Part shown: in pieces, positions 4,720 through 6,151 of the stretch
How the letters are laid out: every line of letters starts with the position of its first letter
How positions within the stretch are numbered: the first letter of the stretch is position 1
From: an uncultured Collinsella sp.
GTDB taxonomy: Bacteria > Actinomycetota > Coriobacteriia > Coriobacteriales > Coriobacteriaceae
Direction: 5' to 3'
DNA: 6,151 nt
Assembly (NCBI GenBank): GCA_900544425.1
Contig: UQUX01000099.1
Coordinates: 1-6,151 of the forward strand
Made by a program: the position numbers and the translations under genes
Notes under the pieces: generated by a model
Database searches by the model: none
Seen by the model: the letters and a program-made list of their open reading frames with translations, nothing else
What the model was told of the DNA's origin: nothing

Positions 4720-6151
4720 GCGCGATCACCCATCAATACATTCTTGGCGTGGAGCGTGGGGCAGATCCCGCAGCCGGTGCACGACGTGCGGGTACAGTCG
4801 GGAGTCGTGACGCCCTCGAGCGAGCGACGGTACTCGCGCTCGAGGAAGCCGCGCGTGCAGCCGGGGCTCACGTGCTCCCACGGCAGGCGCCAGTCCAACT
4901 CGTAGGGCAGGTGCACGAGCTCATTGAAGTCGATGCCGTTTTTGGCAGCAGCTTCCTTCCAGTTATCGAGCGAGAAATGCTCTACCCAGGCGTCAAAGCG
5001 AGAGCCCGAGCGCCAAGCATCAATGATGACGGGCATCATGTCACGACCGGCGCGGGAAAGCGCGGCCTCGATGAGCGAGGTCTCGGCATCGTGGTAATGC
5101 ACGCGGACGGCACGGTTGCGAACGCTCGTGATGAGCAGCTTCTGGCGACGCTTGACGTCGTCGTAGTCGAGCTGCGGGCACCACTGGAACGGCGTGGCAG
5201 CCTTGGGGATAAAGACCGAAACCGAGATGGACACCGAGATCGAGCCGCGACGAGCCTTGGGCACCACGGAACGACCGAGCTCCAGCACGTGATCGGCCAG
5301 ATTGGCGATGGCCACGATGTCCTCGTCGCGCTCGCCGGGAAGGCCCATCATAAAGTAGAGCTTCATGCGGTTCCAGCCGGCCTCGAAGGCCGCCTTGGCC
5401 GCACGGTCCAGGTCCTCTTCGGTCACGTTCTTGTTAATGATGTCGCGCATGCGCTGGCTGCCGGCCTCGGGCGCGAACGTCAGTCCGCCCTTCTTTTCGC
5501 CGGCGACCGACTCGGCCATATCCACGCCAAACGAATCCAGGCGCTGCGAGGGAATGGACACGCGAATGCCCGTATCTTCCAGACGGCGGTTCAGGCGACC
5601 GAGTACATCGCGGATGCAGGAGTGATCGGTGGTCGAAAGCGAGGTCAGCGACACCTCGTCATAGCCGGTCTTTTCCAGACCCTGAATCACCGACGAGACG
5701 ATCTGGTCGGCCGAGCGCTCGCGCACCGGGCGATACGTCATACCGGCCTGACAAAAACGACAGCCGCGGGCGCAGCCGCGCAGGATCTCGATAGACAGGC
5801 GGTCGTGAACCAGCTGTGCATAGGGCACGCACGACTGCGACAGCGGATTCGTGGCGCCGAAATCCTCGACGACGCGCTTGTAGACCACGGTCGGCGCATC
5901 CTTGCCCTCACGCGGCACGGTGTAGCCATGCGGCGAGCAGGGCTCGTCGTGACGAACCTCATAGAGCGACGGCACGTAGTTGCCGGCAATGGATGCAAGC
6001 TGCTCGACAATCTGCACGCGCGGGACCCCTTCGTCACGCAGGCGGCGATGCAGCTGGCAGGTCTCGAGCAGCGATTCCTCGCCCTCACCGATGAGGATGG
6101 CATCGAAGAAGGCCGCGTACGGCTCGGGGTTGTACACCGAGGGACCGCCGG
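4716..6151 (-). CDS. TIGR03960-type radical SAM protein, 5' end cut by window
   Basis: About 478 C-terminal residues are visible; the frame stays open to the right edge (GGPSVYNPEP...), so the GTG at 6137 is an internal Val codon and the true start lies outside. Residue numbers count from that Val. GEGEE (17-21) closes the N-terminal region, which in this family resembles a B12-binding fold. The radical SAM core has RGCARGCRFCQ, with C122, C126 and C129 in the CxxxCxxC order that holds the 4Fe-4S cluster. EVSLTSLSTTDHS (161-173), APEAGSQRMRDIINKNV (222-238), KLYFMMGLPGE (259-269) and FIPKAATPFQW (309-319) are typical of the family. The C-terminus has four more cysteines (C448, C453, C456, C459), which may hold a second cluster or zinc. 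Substrate unknown. It is translationally coupled to its DUF2344 partner. Confidence 0.92.
   Translation of the reverse strand, partial: GGPSVYNPEPYAAFFDAILIGEGEESLLETCQLHRRLRDEGVPRVQIVEQLASIAGNYVPSLYEVRHDEPCSPHGYTVPREGKDAPTVVYKRVVEDFGATNPLSQSCVPYAQLVHDRLSIEILRGCARGCRFCQAGMTYRPVRERSADQIVSSVIQGLEKTGYDEVSLTSLSTTDHSCIRDVLGRLNRRLEDTGIRVSIPSQRLDSFGVDMAESVAGEKKGGLTFAPEAGSQRMRDIINKNVTEEDLDRAAKAAFEAGWNRMKLYFMMGLPGERDEDIVAIANLADHVLELGRSVVPKARRGSISVSISVSVFIPKAATPFQWCPQLDYDDVKRRQKLLITSVRNRAVRVHYHDAETSLIEAALSRAGRDMMPVIIDAWRSGSRFDAWVEHFSLDNWKEAAAKNGIDFNELVHLPYELDWRLPWEHVSPGCTRGFLEREYRRSLEGVTTPDCTRTSCTGCGICPTLHAKNVLMGDRA

Noticed and set aside
3916..4905. Plus-strand open frame of 329 codons over DUF2344 and the end of the radical SAM gene
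   Set aside because: It spans two well-supported antisense genes, is very rich in Arg/His/Gln as expected from complement reading, and shows no domain.
6135..6137. GTG at 6137 as the start of the radical SAM gene
   Set aside because: The frame remains open to the window edge, and the upstream residues GGPS continue a conserved family motif, so it is an internal valine.

Overview
The window is a GC-rich bacterial chromosome segment in which every credible gene lies on the minus strand, so it is read from the right edge to the left. It holds eight genes: two are cut by the window edges and six are complete. The order in transcription is: radical SAM protein (5' part missing), DUF2344 partner, rplU (L21), rpmA (L27), obgE, nadD, yqeK and rsfS (3' part missing). 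Three features suggest an actinobacterial lineage outside the Streptomyces/Mycobacterium type, most likely Coriobacteriia (Collinsella-like): the rplU-rpmA-obgE-nadD-yqeK-rsfS order, an Obg with a C-terminal OCT domain, and L27 without the cleaved N-terminal leader of Firmicutes. This taxonomic call is an inference from gene order and protein character, not a database match.

Right part (3907-6151): a radical SAM protein and a DUF2344 'radical SAM-linked' protein overlap by 4 bp (ATGA) and are almost certainly co-translated. Their biochemical role is not established as far as I know. They are the least understood item here.

Middle (3089-3910): a good sigma70-type promoter has its -35 box over the DUF2344 stop codon and drives rplU-rpmA. 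A clear intrinsic terminator follows rpmA. Its U-tract ends two bases before the Shine-Dalgarno of obgE, so the downstream genes appear to be reached by read-through or by a promoter hidden upstream.

Left part (1-3088): obgE (ribosome-assembly GTPase), nadD (NAD synthesis), yqeK (Ap4A hydrolase) and rsfS (ribosome silencing factor) are packed with gaps of 3, 12 and 27 bp. The theme is ribosome assembly and hibernation joined with nucleotide and dinucleotide homeostasis. obgE and yqeK start with TTG.

No mobile element, CRISPR, tRNA or rRNA was seen. There is no gene-free stretch over 300 bases; the longest intergenic gap is 85 bases. The window is mostly conserved core genome. The points worth a second look are the uncharacterised radical SAM pair, the terminator placed against obgE, and the stop-codon/-35 overlap.
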